Origin: Albula goreensis
Lineage: Eukaryota; Chordata; Actinopteri; Albuliformes; Albulidae
NCBI GenBank assembly: GCA_022829145.1
Contig: CM040746.1
Location: forward strand, 21,797,332-21,861,331
Reading direction: 5' to 3'
DNA: 64,000 bases
Part shown: positions 14,001 through 49,128 of the stretch, piece after piece
How positions within the stretch are numbered: the stretch's first letter is position 1
Layout: every line of letters begins with the position of its first letter
The notes under the pieces: model-generated
Told to the model about the DNA's origin: nothing
What the model saw: the letters and a program-made list of their open reading frames with translations, nothing else
Databases searched by the model: none
Translations under genes and position numbers: made by a program

Positions 14001-17000
14001 TCATCATATGAGTTAGGATCTAGCCAGACGTTCAATGTTGAGGTAAACAAATTGCTCTTTGTTCAGGGAATGCATTTGAGATGACATCTTCCTCCTCAAA
14101 TCTTATCTTGGCAAAGCTACAATAGCTACTACAAAGTTGGAAAAGCTAGAACAACTGTCATTTGCCATTTTTTCCACCCTCAAAGCAACCTGGCTGTTTT
14201 GATAATCACCTTTTCAGAATAATGGCCTATACATAGTGTACTGTTATTTCTTGATTTAAAAATGACAAAGATTTGAGCATACAGGTAGCTGCTTATTGCA
14301 GCATTACTTTAACAAAACATACATTGTTTACAAAAAAAAAACTGTTGAACATGACACACTTTCAGGCCAGTTTGCACACATTGCGTGTTCAGGAAGCTAA
14401 TGTCCCTTGGGTCCCCCCCACTCCAGGCTCCAGCTGTTTGGCTTTTGGTCGATCTGTGATGACCTTTGCAAGAGCCTTCACGTTTGTGCCCACTTATATG
14501 TACACACACAGACTTGGGTGTTAGTGGACACTCCATGCTAGCGCCACATATTTCTGCTTTTAAAAGACTGACAGATAATTTACCAGTAAGTTACTGGTGC
14601 TTTCTAAAACCTGAAAAGTCTTCTCAGCTTGTAGTTTACCCACTTATCCACATATGTGCTCTTATGACTTACTGACTTCCAGTTATGTTTGCTATTCCCT
14701 CATGTCCTGCAGATACCCTATGGCCCTGGGAACTTTAGCAGACTTAGAGGACCAGGACCCAATACCAGGCAAAGACAGCCCCCTATCAATCCACCTCAAG
14801 GTGAGGCTATGGCTGCTCACTTAGGCAGGAAGTGCATGCTTTTATTTTTTGTGATGTGAATGTGTTCTCACTACAGTGGGAGGTCCACGAGCTAGAGGCT
14901 GGAATGGAACTTTTGTGGACCGGGGTAAAAAGTGTGGCTTGTTCACCTTCTGATGCACTGAAGCAATTTTTTTGCTGAATAGTTTTAATAAAACAGACAA
15001 TAAAGAGTAAAATGTCCACCTACATGTTGTCTTTGTGTCCTGTTTCAGGCTGTGAATTCTGCCAAGAAGTACTACAACAACGAGCACATCTACCCCTTCA
15101 TGTTCTTGGCAGGGTACCACTACCGGCACAGGAACGTGAGAGAGGCTTTGGGGGCATGGGCCGAAGCCTCCTCTGTCATGCAGGAGTGAGTTTTAAACCC
15201 TGATGAAAGCCACATCTAACATCTAACACTGGCAGCCTTTTTATGGCTGCAACAGTACGTATGTACAACATAGAGAGATTAGGAATTGGCTTCTGGCAAA
15301 TTGTGAGCGGAACACAGGATGAAAATTACAGCGATTACTAATCATTACCAACCAGCTGTATGGATTAAGCATGCTTCTGTGATACGACTTATGATTTACA
15401 ATCACAAGTAAATGAATAGATACTCGAGACGGACCAGACCAGTCAATGTAGTCGATGGTTGATATAAAACAAGTGGAACAAAAAAATAGATTCTGGGGTA
15501 TTTTAATACAACATTTATGAGATTCAACCGTTAATTCTCATTAATGTTCTTTATTGTGGTGACCTGTTATAACTTTCAATGACCACAAGGGGTCACTTAA
15601 AGTCAGCTTGAAAACTCCGCTTTAGTTTTTGAGTTGAGATTAGGCTATGTTCTTAGGGTACACTTGGGTATAGAGCAAACAAATATTTCTCTATTTCATT
15701 CATATTGATCTTTGTCTGAAAGGGGGGGATTTCATGTCAAACAATATTTAATTGGAATAAATATTGTTTTAAATGGCCTGTTTAACCCTTGTTGTCAAAA
15801 TCAGTCATGATGGGAAAGGTTTCAGCTGTGCCATGGTTACAGGCCATTCAGCAGGACATAATTGTTGTGAGCAGTGGTAAGAGAAGAAAGGGTCTTTGTT
15901 CAACTGTACAGCTCCCATATCATAGTAAAATAAGCAGAATAAAGCAGCATGTCCAGCATGGTATCATGTGATAGAAAAATAATGGTTCACCCACGGGCAA
16001 TAACAAAAAAAATAAGAGAGTACATATTCATAAAACTTGAAAAGCTGAAATGTATGTTATAACTCTCAGCTTAAATTTGCAACTATATACATGCAAATGC
16101 AGTACTGTGTTCAAACTAGAAATGGTGCACAAACATATTTATTATATGCATGTTTTAATTACATATTTAAAACCAGGAGTTGAATCTGTTTCAAAAGGAG
16201 ACCATGCAAACGTTTTCTTCCATAGAGAATAACCTTAGATAATTACTGGCTTTTCTATCCAATTAGATTGTGCAGTACTGTGATTGAGGCATAGAATCAA
16301 AGGAGTATTCCACTTCCTGATCTCCGTCTTCATTCTTAGCAGGAACTTTTTTCAGAACCCAGCCTGAAACCAGTACTCTGGGGACCGCCAACCTGCACTC
16401 TCCTCCCACTAAACACATATCACAACTGCCGCCAAAGCTAAATATATTGCTGTCGGCTTGATTTCTGGAGCTCTCCTGTCCACATGTCCCTGGAGGCATC
16501 TATACAGGGCACGCCCAGACAGAGAACATTCCCTGTTTCCCTTTCCTTTACTTTTTCCCCTCTGCATTTTTTCCTCTGCTGAGATTCAAATTCAGCAGCC
16601 ATTGGACATGCTTTTTGGGGAACTTTTCTGGGCCTGTCTATGTGTGTGTGTGAGGTAAGGTTGTGCTGAGATAAAGAAGTCTGAAAGACTGAACTGCGAT
16701 GGATAACCTCAGCACCGCCATGCTCAGTGGCCATGGTTTATTTGTGACTGTGCTGTCCAGTGGCAGTCAAAAGATTGCAGCCAGTGATTTGTCGCCACAA
16801 TGGGCGGCCCTTACATTCGCTTTCAAATCAGTTTCAACCATGAACAGCAACATGCTCTGATTGGCTCCAATCTGTCAGCCATTCAAAGCACATGAAACCG
16901 CACTCTCACAGCTAAGGGAACATGGCCCTTCTCACTGTGCTACATGGTGAAACATCACAAATGCAAGAGATTATGCTGAATGCATTAATCCCAGAAACAG

Positions 17001-19136
17001 CTTTCTTAATGGAAAAGGTTGTAGTCCTGATACAAACATCTCTCTTAAAATGTACTCTTGCACTGTGCCATCAAACTTATGGCTAACCCTTCTTTAATTT
17101 GTGTGTTCCCTAGCTACAATTATTTCCGTGAAGATGAGGAAATCTATAAGGAGTTTTTTGACATTGCCAATGATGTGATCCCCACCCTGCTGAAGGAGAC
17201 TGCGGCAGCTGCAGAGAGCAGTGAAGAGGGAGGGGACAGGGATGAGGGTGCAGAGAAGGTGAGCACCCCTTTTACCCCCTCATCACAGATGTTGAAAATG
17301 CATCCCCTCTGCCACAGTCGTCTTCCCTCAGCCCCATTCAGCTCCCTCAATATACTGTGTTCATGTTAAGATGAATATTAAATTGCTTTTTTTCTATTTT
17401 GACAACATATTCTTTGGGAATTAAACTGAGATCTAATATATTTTTCCTCATTTGCTTCATGACCCCTGTCTTACTCTTCTCTTTCCACCTTTTTCCCCCA
17501 TCTCTTTTCTTGTAACCTCATCAACATCTCTCTTCTCTCATGGTGGCATTCTTTCCCTTGTCAATCACTCTTTCACCTTCTCTCCCCCTTTCCTTTCTGT
17601 CCATCATCTTCTCAATTATCCACATCTCTCACTCATTTCTTGTTTCTGTCTAACCTCCTCCTCTCCTCCCTCACTCTCCTCTGCCCTTTCTCTGTATCCA
17701 TGCCTCTCCCTTTCCCCCTCTACCCTTTTATCTATTGCCTGTTCCCTTCACACTCTCCCCTTTGATGTTCCACCCCTGTCTCAGGACCAGCCTCGGCAGG
17801 CAGCTGCCCTCTCTGCTCTCCAAGACCCAGAATGCTTTGCACACCTGCTCCGTTTCTATGACGGCATCTGTAAGTGGGAGGAGGGCAGCCCCACACCTGT
17901 GCTTCACGTGGGCTGGGCAACGTACCTGGTGCAGTCTCTTAGTCGTTTCGAAGCACAGGTAAAATAAGAGCAAATATTTCTTTCTGCAGATGCTCCTACA
18001 TTACAATGATTGCCTTGAGCTATCTTGAAGAGGCAAAGAACTGTGCATGAAATAATATTATCACTGTGTTATTACATTCTTCAAGGGAAAATATGGATAT
18101 GTTTAGAATAAAAAAGAATATGTATTTGATCTTAGGAGACATTAAATGTTAATTTATTGGGATAAAGGATGTTACACCTACCTCTAAGGTTCATTTTACT
18201 TAAAAACATACTAATCAAACATTAGGTTCACTAATGTTACACTAAGGCATGCCAGGCAGATGAGAAGGTACTTCTGAAGATGGACTTTGAATTCAGGAAA
18301 TCCTATGAAAGTAGGGGATATTGTAGATTGAACGTTTTTGGATTGACTCAAAGATGTGCTCCTCTCTTCTACATAATGTGCTGTCCAGTCTGGCATTACT
18401 CTGCCAGATGCTTTGGTATTTATGTGCAACCTTTAAAATTCAAACATACAGGATTACCTTTAATTTTGATGAAAGATCCAGAAAGATTTTATAGGAACTG
18501 TGAAATACAGCAGCATGTGGTAACTACTTTAAGTCTTTGTTTGCACTGTAATAAAACATAGCTGCAGGAAAAAATTAGCATGTTGACAGGTCCCAAGGTG
18601 TCAAGTCCCATTGTTTGTTAATCCTCCCTCTGCAGGTGCGTCAGAAGGTGACCATCATCACTAAAGAGCCAGAGCCCCTGGATGATGATGACCAGTCTAG
18701 TGATGACCCTCGAGAGGGGCGGAGACGTGGCCCAAGGCGGGAGTCCAAAGCTGAAGACCCACCCCCTCCCCCAGCACAGCCTGCAGCACCGCCTGCTCAA
18801 ACGGCCCTGCCCAAGAAGGTTGGGGGAGAGGGTGGGGGACGTCGCCGCTCGTCCACAGGGGTGAGAGCCAGCGATTTGGAAGGGAAGCAGCGAGGGACTT
18901 CGCCCAGCCCTACCCCTTTGGCCCAGCAGCCTCTAGTGCCTGGTGGGCCGGTGGTTACATTCCACAGTGAAAAAATGAAGGGCATGAAGGAACTACTCTC
19001 AGCAGCTAAAGTGAACTCCAGTGCTATCAAACTGCAGCTCACAGCACAGTCACAGGTGCAAATGAAGAGACAGAAGCCTGTGCCAGCTGGGGACTACACC
19101 CTGTCTTTCATGAAACGACAGCGCAAGACTCTGTAG
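11004..19136 (+). CDS. men1: Menin, complete gene, nine coding exons
   Basis: Nuclear scaffold and tumour suppressor that binds MLL/KMT2 methyltransferases, JunD and LEDGF. Exons: 11004-11442, 11823-12031, 12683-12811, 13567-13607, 14713-14800, 15049-15185, 17114-17258, 17785-17958, 18636-19136; all have AG/GT borders and phases agree, giving about 619-620 residues (human 610-615). Hallmarks: [14 protein letters not shown] start, [97 protein letters not shown]. The basic motif [13 protein letters not shown] (about residues 479-491) and the end KRQRKTL match the nuclear localisation signals. Two ATGs lie in tandem (11004 and 11007); the second matches the human start. The frame stays open upstream to the acceptor at 10938. 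The variable acidic and Pro-rich stretch after residue 465 is usual for the family. Confidence 0.97.
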
Positions 19137-20345
19137 AATGTTTTTTTTTGTTGTTGTTGTTGTTTCTGGTTTTGTTATTTTGGCTGGATCAGTTTGAAAT
19201 GACCCAAGTTGCTTTGAGAAGAGGGGTACTTGAGTACTGTACGGCAAAAACACCATAATGGAACAAACTTAATGGATCAAAAGATGACAAACAAGTGGCA
19301 TCCTTTACCTGACACATCAAAGTGCAAACCAGTCAAATCAATAATTTATATTGACATGGGAGGACACAGACCTAACATAGATATTAACACTGATGTTTCA
19401 TATTGTCTGACATAAGTCAGTCATACAAACCAATGTGTTCAGTAAATGTTGGAGTCTGGTCCACATTTTGGTGTGCCAAATAATTGTGCCATTCTCATTT
19501 GCCATAATTTAGATCCACTGTGGTACTTTTTATTTGCCAAATGTGAATTGTACTGTGAGTACAAGTGCAAATATGATCCTCAACTTAACATTTATTTTGG
19601 GGGTGCATTGTATGACCCCAAGGTATTCATCATGGTTAGATGCAGTTATTTCCCAGTCCCTATTGAAATATTTTTAGTTCTGATACAAATGACATGGTTA
19701 AGCATAGCTCAGTGTTGACTCAGGAGGGGTGGGGAGACTGGGACATGGTCTTAAATAATTTTGTTTTAGACAGTACTTTTTGTACCATTCTTATAAATTG
19801 TTGCCTTATTTTGAAAATGTCAACATTAATTCTACACTCAGTCTCAAAGTCAGATGTTGGGTGAAAATGTCATTAATTCAATTTCGGTAATAAGACCTGG
19901 AAAAATGTTTTCATCTAAAATCAAACAGTGTGAATCTGCAAGTCTGCCTTCTGCATATTCATTGAATTCAATGGTCTTCATCAGCTACTAATATTTTTCC
20001 CAGTCCAGCATTTATTTTTTTATGTAACAAAGTTTAATTTAAGAGAAACTGGACTTTGAAGGTTAAACTATTGTAGAAAAAGGCTAGTTGTCATCTACTT
20101 TTCAAACCACTGCCTTCATGTGGTGTTTGTGTTGAATTTTTAGGGCCGTTGCTTTTTAATAATAGCAGGAACTGCAGACGTTGTGATAGGGAATCCTACT
20201 GAGGATTAGAGAATAGAAAGTTGTAAGTGGACCGTATACTATGTAATGGAGGCATAGTTTTAGCGCTTCATAAATAGCTGTTATCTCTAACTGTGTATTG
20301 CCTTATAATTTCACAAAAAATAAAAATGAATAGCAACATTATAAT
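19137..20345 (+). other. men1: men1 3' untranslated region
   Basis: About 1.2 kb of AT-rich sequence between the men1 stop and a clear AATAAA, with a short TTG run at 19149-19163. No coding feature is visible. The extent rests on the first good poly(A) signal and not on transcript data. Confidence 0.6.
20319..20324 (+). terminator. Poly(A) signal AATAAA of men1
   Basis: Canonical hexamer about 1.18 kb after the stop codon, followed within 40 bases by a GT/T-rich stretch (TGTTTGTTTTC), as expected downstream of a cleavage site. Confidence 0.65.
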
Positions 20346-20689
20346 GGCGCTGTTTGTTTTCTTATTCTTGTGTTTCCATTTATTGATGTTTTAAATGACT
20401 CCATGTCTTTAAAATCAAAGGTGCTTTTACTTACTGAGGCACTCTGTCTTGTATGTGCGTATCATCACCACAACACGCGCATTTTCTTCTTCGGACCAGT
20501 AAAATGTAGTCTTGCAGAGAATTGTTCACTGCTTGATATCGTCGGGGTCAGCTTCTATCGGTAGTGTAGGTCTTACATTTCAAAGCACTAGCTTTACTGC
20601 ACAGTTACAAGGAAAGAGGGAGATCTTGGCTTAAATCTCCCTTTACAGTGTATATCAAGGTTTGTTTCATTGTAGCTACCATTTTTTTT

Positions 20690-20808
20690 CGATCAGTTTC
20701 TTTGGAGAGGGCAGGAACGACACGGGAGACGACGTCAGTAGAAGACAGAAGAGCTGTCATATCATGAGTGACTAGGGGCGTGAGAAAGACTACTCAGTCG
20801 GAGCCGTT
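20690..20808 (+). promoter_or_regulatory. map4k2 5' UTR / promoter region
   Basis: Between the men1 poly(A) signal and the map4k2 ATG there are fewer than 500 bases. This part is more GC- and CpG-rich than its surroundings and contains ACGTCA (20731-20736), a CRE/ATF-like half site. No TATA box is obvious. The start site itself cannot be placed from sequence alone. Confidence 0.4.
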
Positions 20809-45408
<24,600 letters not shown>

Positions 45409-45809
45409 CAGGGAGAAAGAAACAGATAAAAAGACAGACCAAGAAACAAGAGTTTGTGAGATAAAGACAGATTCGGAGCATGGGGCAAGAGGGGGACCAA
45501 TGCTGCCTGGAGTCACACAGCAAGTCAACCTTCTCTATGTAGGTGATTACACTCATCATGTTAAATAGACCGAATCAGGACTGGATCTGCAATAGCACTG
45601 TAAAGCAGAGAAGCAGTAAAGCAGATATACAAACCCCACTGTCACAGTGATGAAAAGCAGAAACAGTGGAACAAGAGGCAGGTGCAACAGACTGGACCTG
45701 ATGGAGGAAGTTAAACCTGAGTCTTAAACATTTTATGGTGGGAAAAACATGTGCACAGACACACACACAAACCATCATATAAACAAACATATTCATGAAG
45801 TCATGCATA

Positions 45810-46561
45810 CAAAGGGTTCCCATGCATCCTGGAAAAATTTTGAAATCAACAAAGTAATTTTCCAGCCCTGTAAAACCACTGGAAATTGAGAAAAATGTTG
45901 AATATCCTGGAAAACGCCTGGTAATTAATTGCACATAGAAATATTTTGATGGTATTTTGATTGATGAGAAAAACTTCAGCTAGGGCACAAGCTGGACAGT
46001 GTGCCATGCCACAACATTTGGACACACTTTTGGAAAGGCGACATATTTTTGGCTGTAACTGCCTAGGGAATGAACAGAGATTTCATTGAAAATGAATACA
46101 TCATCTAACAATAGCAAACACTGGGAAAGTTTGAAGCTAGCTAGCTAATAAAAAACCCTCTCAGCACAGCAAATAAGTATTTAACAGACACAATGAACTA
46201 GCCAGCATAAAGATTTGAATGACAATCTTCATAAAAGCAATATATCAAGACTTGTAGTAAGATCATAGTCCACTTCAAACCCTTTGCTTGCAGTGATAGC
46301 ACGGGCACTAACATTAGCTTAGTTTTTGTCAGATACTGTCTTAAGAATACACAACTGCTTACTCCGTCAGAATGATGAACCAGGTAGCTGAACTTATTAA
46401 CCTTAGATAACTAACACTGTTAGCCAACTGACCTCAGCTAATTTTTTTTTTTAAATCTATATTAGCTGCGTGAGAGGAATTACATGCATTACATTAGTTT
46501 TACTTTTAAATTGTCCTGAATATTCTCTGGAAAATTATGTCTTAAAAGTGTGGGAACTCTG
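45810..46561. mobile_element. Possible hAT-type MITE
   Basis: The left end CAAAGGGTTCCCATGC and the complement of the right end (CAGAGTTCCCACAC) are imperfect inverted repeats, and both ends lead into TGGAAAA/TTTTCCAG-rich text seen in fish hAT MITEs. The flanking octamers (ATGCATAC and ATACGCAC) match at only five of eight positions, so the duplication is eroded or the borders are off. Confidence 0.45.
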
Positions 46562-47929
46562 ATACGCACATATTTATACACACACATGCACTCACACACA
46601 GACACACGTGCATCCACACACACACTACTGTATATGAAAACAGACTACTACTTTGCGAAAATCCAACCTGTCTTCTAGCCTGCTGAGCTAAAGCACTTTT
46701 GGAGGGCTCAATAATTAAAGACTGAGTCCAGTCTACAGATGTTTCCTGTTCTCACATTGTGATGTGAGAGTTCTGCTGTTGCTGCAGACCTGACCGTTCT
46801 GCACTACAAAGCCCTTAGTATTACTATGAGTGCACAGGGCACAGCACTTAATCGGATGATAGCTGTTTAATTTATTGACTGATTGAGTAGCTGCTTTGAT
46901 TCTCCCAAGACACTCTGGAATCTGTGAACCCAAGAGATTCTGAAATTTATGAATGGCTAAAGAATTTAGTGAACCTGCAAGGTTCGGAGCCACAGCTACG
47001 CCACTGGATCTGTAACATCTTGAGATGAGAAAACTGGAATTGGATGGGAATGGTTCAGCATGATCACTTCTGTCTTCTCATGCCTCCAAGCATAGGGTGC
47101 CACCAAATTAAAAAGTGCCCATGTGAGACTGAGGTCATGCAATTTTACTTTACCCATGCAAGTAAGAGCAGAGATTTTCTGCCTACCATTCAGTGAAACA
47201 AATGGTGATGGCAGCAATTTTCTAAATGATTCTTTTACATGAAATGTCTTTACAAACTTAGGTGACCAGGGTATTGTTGTCCATGTTTGTAAACAAATTA
47301 AGAAAAAATATATCTGTCAAATGTAACACACCAGCAGAGGTATATGAGGTTGCAGGTAATGCCAAAACATTCAGAAAATTGGCTTTCAAAATTTTTATTA
47401 AGGTCATAAACAGTTAAAACCACTCCTGTAGTTGATATATAGTCCAGGGGTGGGGGACAAACATGAACCTATAGTTGAGCCTCTACATAAAAACTCTGAT
47501 ATTTTTGATCAGGAAAATAAATGCCAGTTGAAATTGTTGCTAAAATTGTGGAGTTGTACATAGGTGTTAATATTATACTAATAAAAATGTATAATGAATC
47601 ATTTAAAACGTGTCCATTTTTTTGTCCTGGTTAATATGACCTAGTTTGTACAGACCAAAATAGCAGTATGAATTGTGCTTTAATATATCTACATTAACCT
47701 ACCCCTTTGTGATTTCTGGAAATTGAATATTCTGAGTGTGAAATCATGAAAAAAAAAAGTTTTAGCTAGAGGTGGAGGGGGGAGCAAGCTCCTCAGCTCC
47801 TCCCATTGTGCTGCTCCAGTCTGAGGGGTACAGCAGAGGCCTTGCTAACAGGCAGGCTCACCTGAGAGTGATTTCTAATCAACTCAGATGGTAGCATTTG
47901 CCATCAATAAGGCCATCTATTTAAGCACA

Positions 47930-48135
47930 GCCTGAAAGGCTGAAGGGGGCTGGGTTTTGTGTGCTTATGTTATGGTTTACCCAGAGCTGTGCTGGTTTTA
48001 GTTTGGACCTTGTGTTCCCTTTTTCCCCAAAAGAGGTTAATAAAAGATCTTTGACCTGTTTTTGTTTAACTGTTGTTAAGTTTTACTTCCACTCACCACC
48101 CGACTCAGTGGCCATACCTGCCACTGTGTCACACC
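47930..48135. repeat. Possible LTR-like remnant
   Basis: A segment with AATAAA (48038-48043) and a TGTGTCACA end at about 48125-48133 resembles the R-U5 side of a fish LTR. No partner LTR or coding part is seen. The call rests on general appearance only. Confidence 0.2.
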
Positions 48136-49031
48136 AGATGTCCGAAATGGAACTACACAAAACAGGCTTTCAGGATTTTGTTATTTATTCATTTCCCTTC
48201 TCTTGTACACAATGATAGAATTGATAATATAGAAAGACAGAAATAACTGGCATGTAGGCAATGCGCACATTGGCACACATGTTATTGTCAATGATGACAC
48301 AAGGGGGCAATGTGAGCCAGTTAGATACAGGCAATGAGGGATCATAAGTTGATATCATTTAGGACGAATAAAGACAAAGTGGCTCTCTGACATGTTTTAT
48401 CAATACATCTTTAAGCAAAAGGAATACATGTGCCAAATATTGTAATCATGGGCTCAGCCATGCAAGACGAATTCTACCTGTTGTCAAAATCTTTGTCCTT
48501 CAGTCTCAGTGTAGTGGAGCCCCAGCTGCACAACTACCCCTGTACTGATGTTATACACAAATCATCAGTGAAACATGATGAATTGCAATACAATGTAACA
48601 AGGCACAATCCCAAGTCATGCTTGGGTTCATTGTCATTGGGAGACATGTTTTGTGTTCATGAATGACCTCGGAGGAAGGGTTTACAGAGGATACATTGTG
48701 AGAAAGAACATTGACAAAACTTATCCCCCTGGATGGTGAGATATTTTTGCATGATTTTCTATGCTATAATAAACAAGCACTGCATAAAAAATGGACTGTT
48801 TCCACTGCACGTAATATTGGATATTGACAATTTCATCAACAAATGTAAATTTATGAAACCATGAACTTTACTGTTTTAACTGTGCTTTTGAAGCTGAAGA
48901 AAACTACACACATTAGGAGAAAGCTGTATTTTCAGGGACCCTGTAACCAAAGTGATTTAAGGGTACTGTAACCTCAATACAACATGCTTGAAAATGATCA
49001 TATGGAGGATGACACATTTAATTCTTTATAG

Positions 49032-49065
49032 CCAATCAGGAGTGAGGGGGGCGTTTCCTATATAT
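49032..49065 (+). promoter_or_regulatory. nitr-A core promoter: CCAAT and TATA boxes
   Basis: CCAAT (49032-49036) is followed 22 bases later by TATATAT (49059-49065). The ATG lies 64 bases beyond, which leaves room for a start site near 49090 and a short 5' UTR. Confidence 0.55.
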
Positions 49066-49128
49066 CTAACTTTACCTTTTGCAAAAGATAGGTCCACCGG
49101 TACGTCTCATTTAACTGAAGTTGGCAAG

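Larger units (their letters stand above)
45409..49030. other. map4k2 3' UTR and intergenic DNA up to nitr-A
   Basis: No coding exon is recognised. The map4k2 3' end is not clear: AATAAA occurs at 46147 inside a repeat, and at 47516 and 47579 in unique sequence. The interval holds a hAT-like element (45810-46561) and an LTR-like piece with AATAAA (about 47930-48135). Confidence 0.5.

Noticed and set aside
16263-16734. Minus-strand frames of 78 and 98 codons in men1 intron 7
   Set aside because: No recognisable family, no supporting splice sites, and they overlap each other in different frames.
17452-17967. 171-codon plus-strand frame
   Set aside because: The first two thirds is the intronic pyrimidine tract; only 17785-17958 is menin exon 9, joined by splicing.
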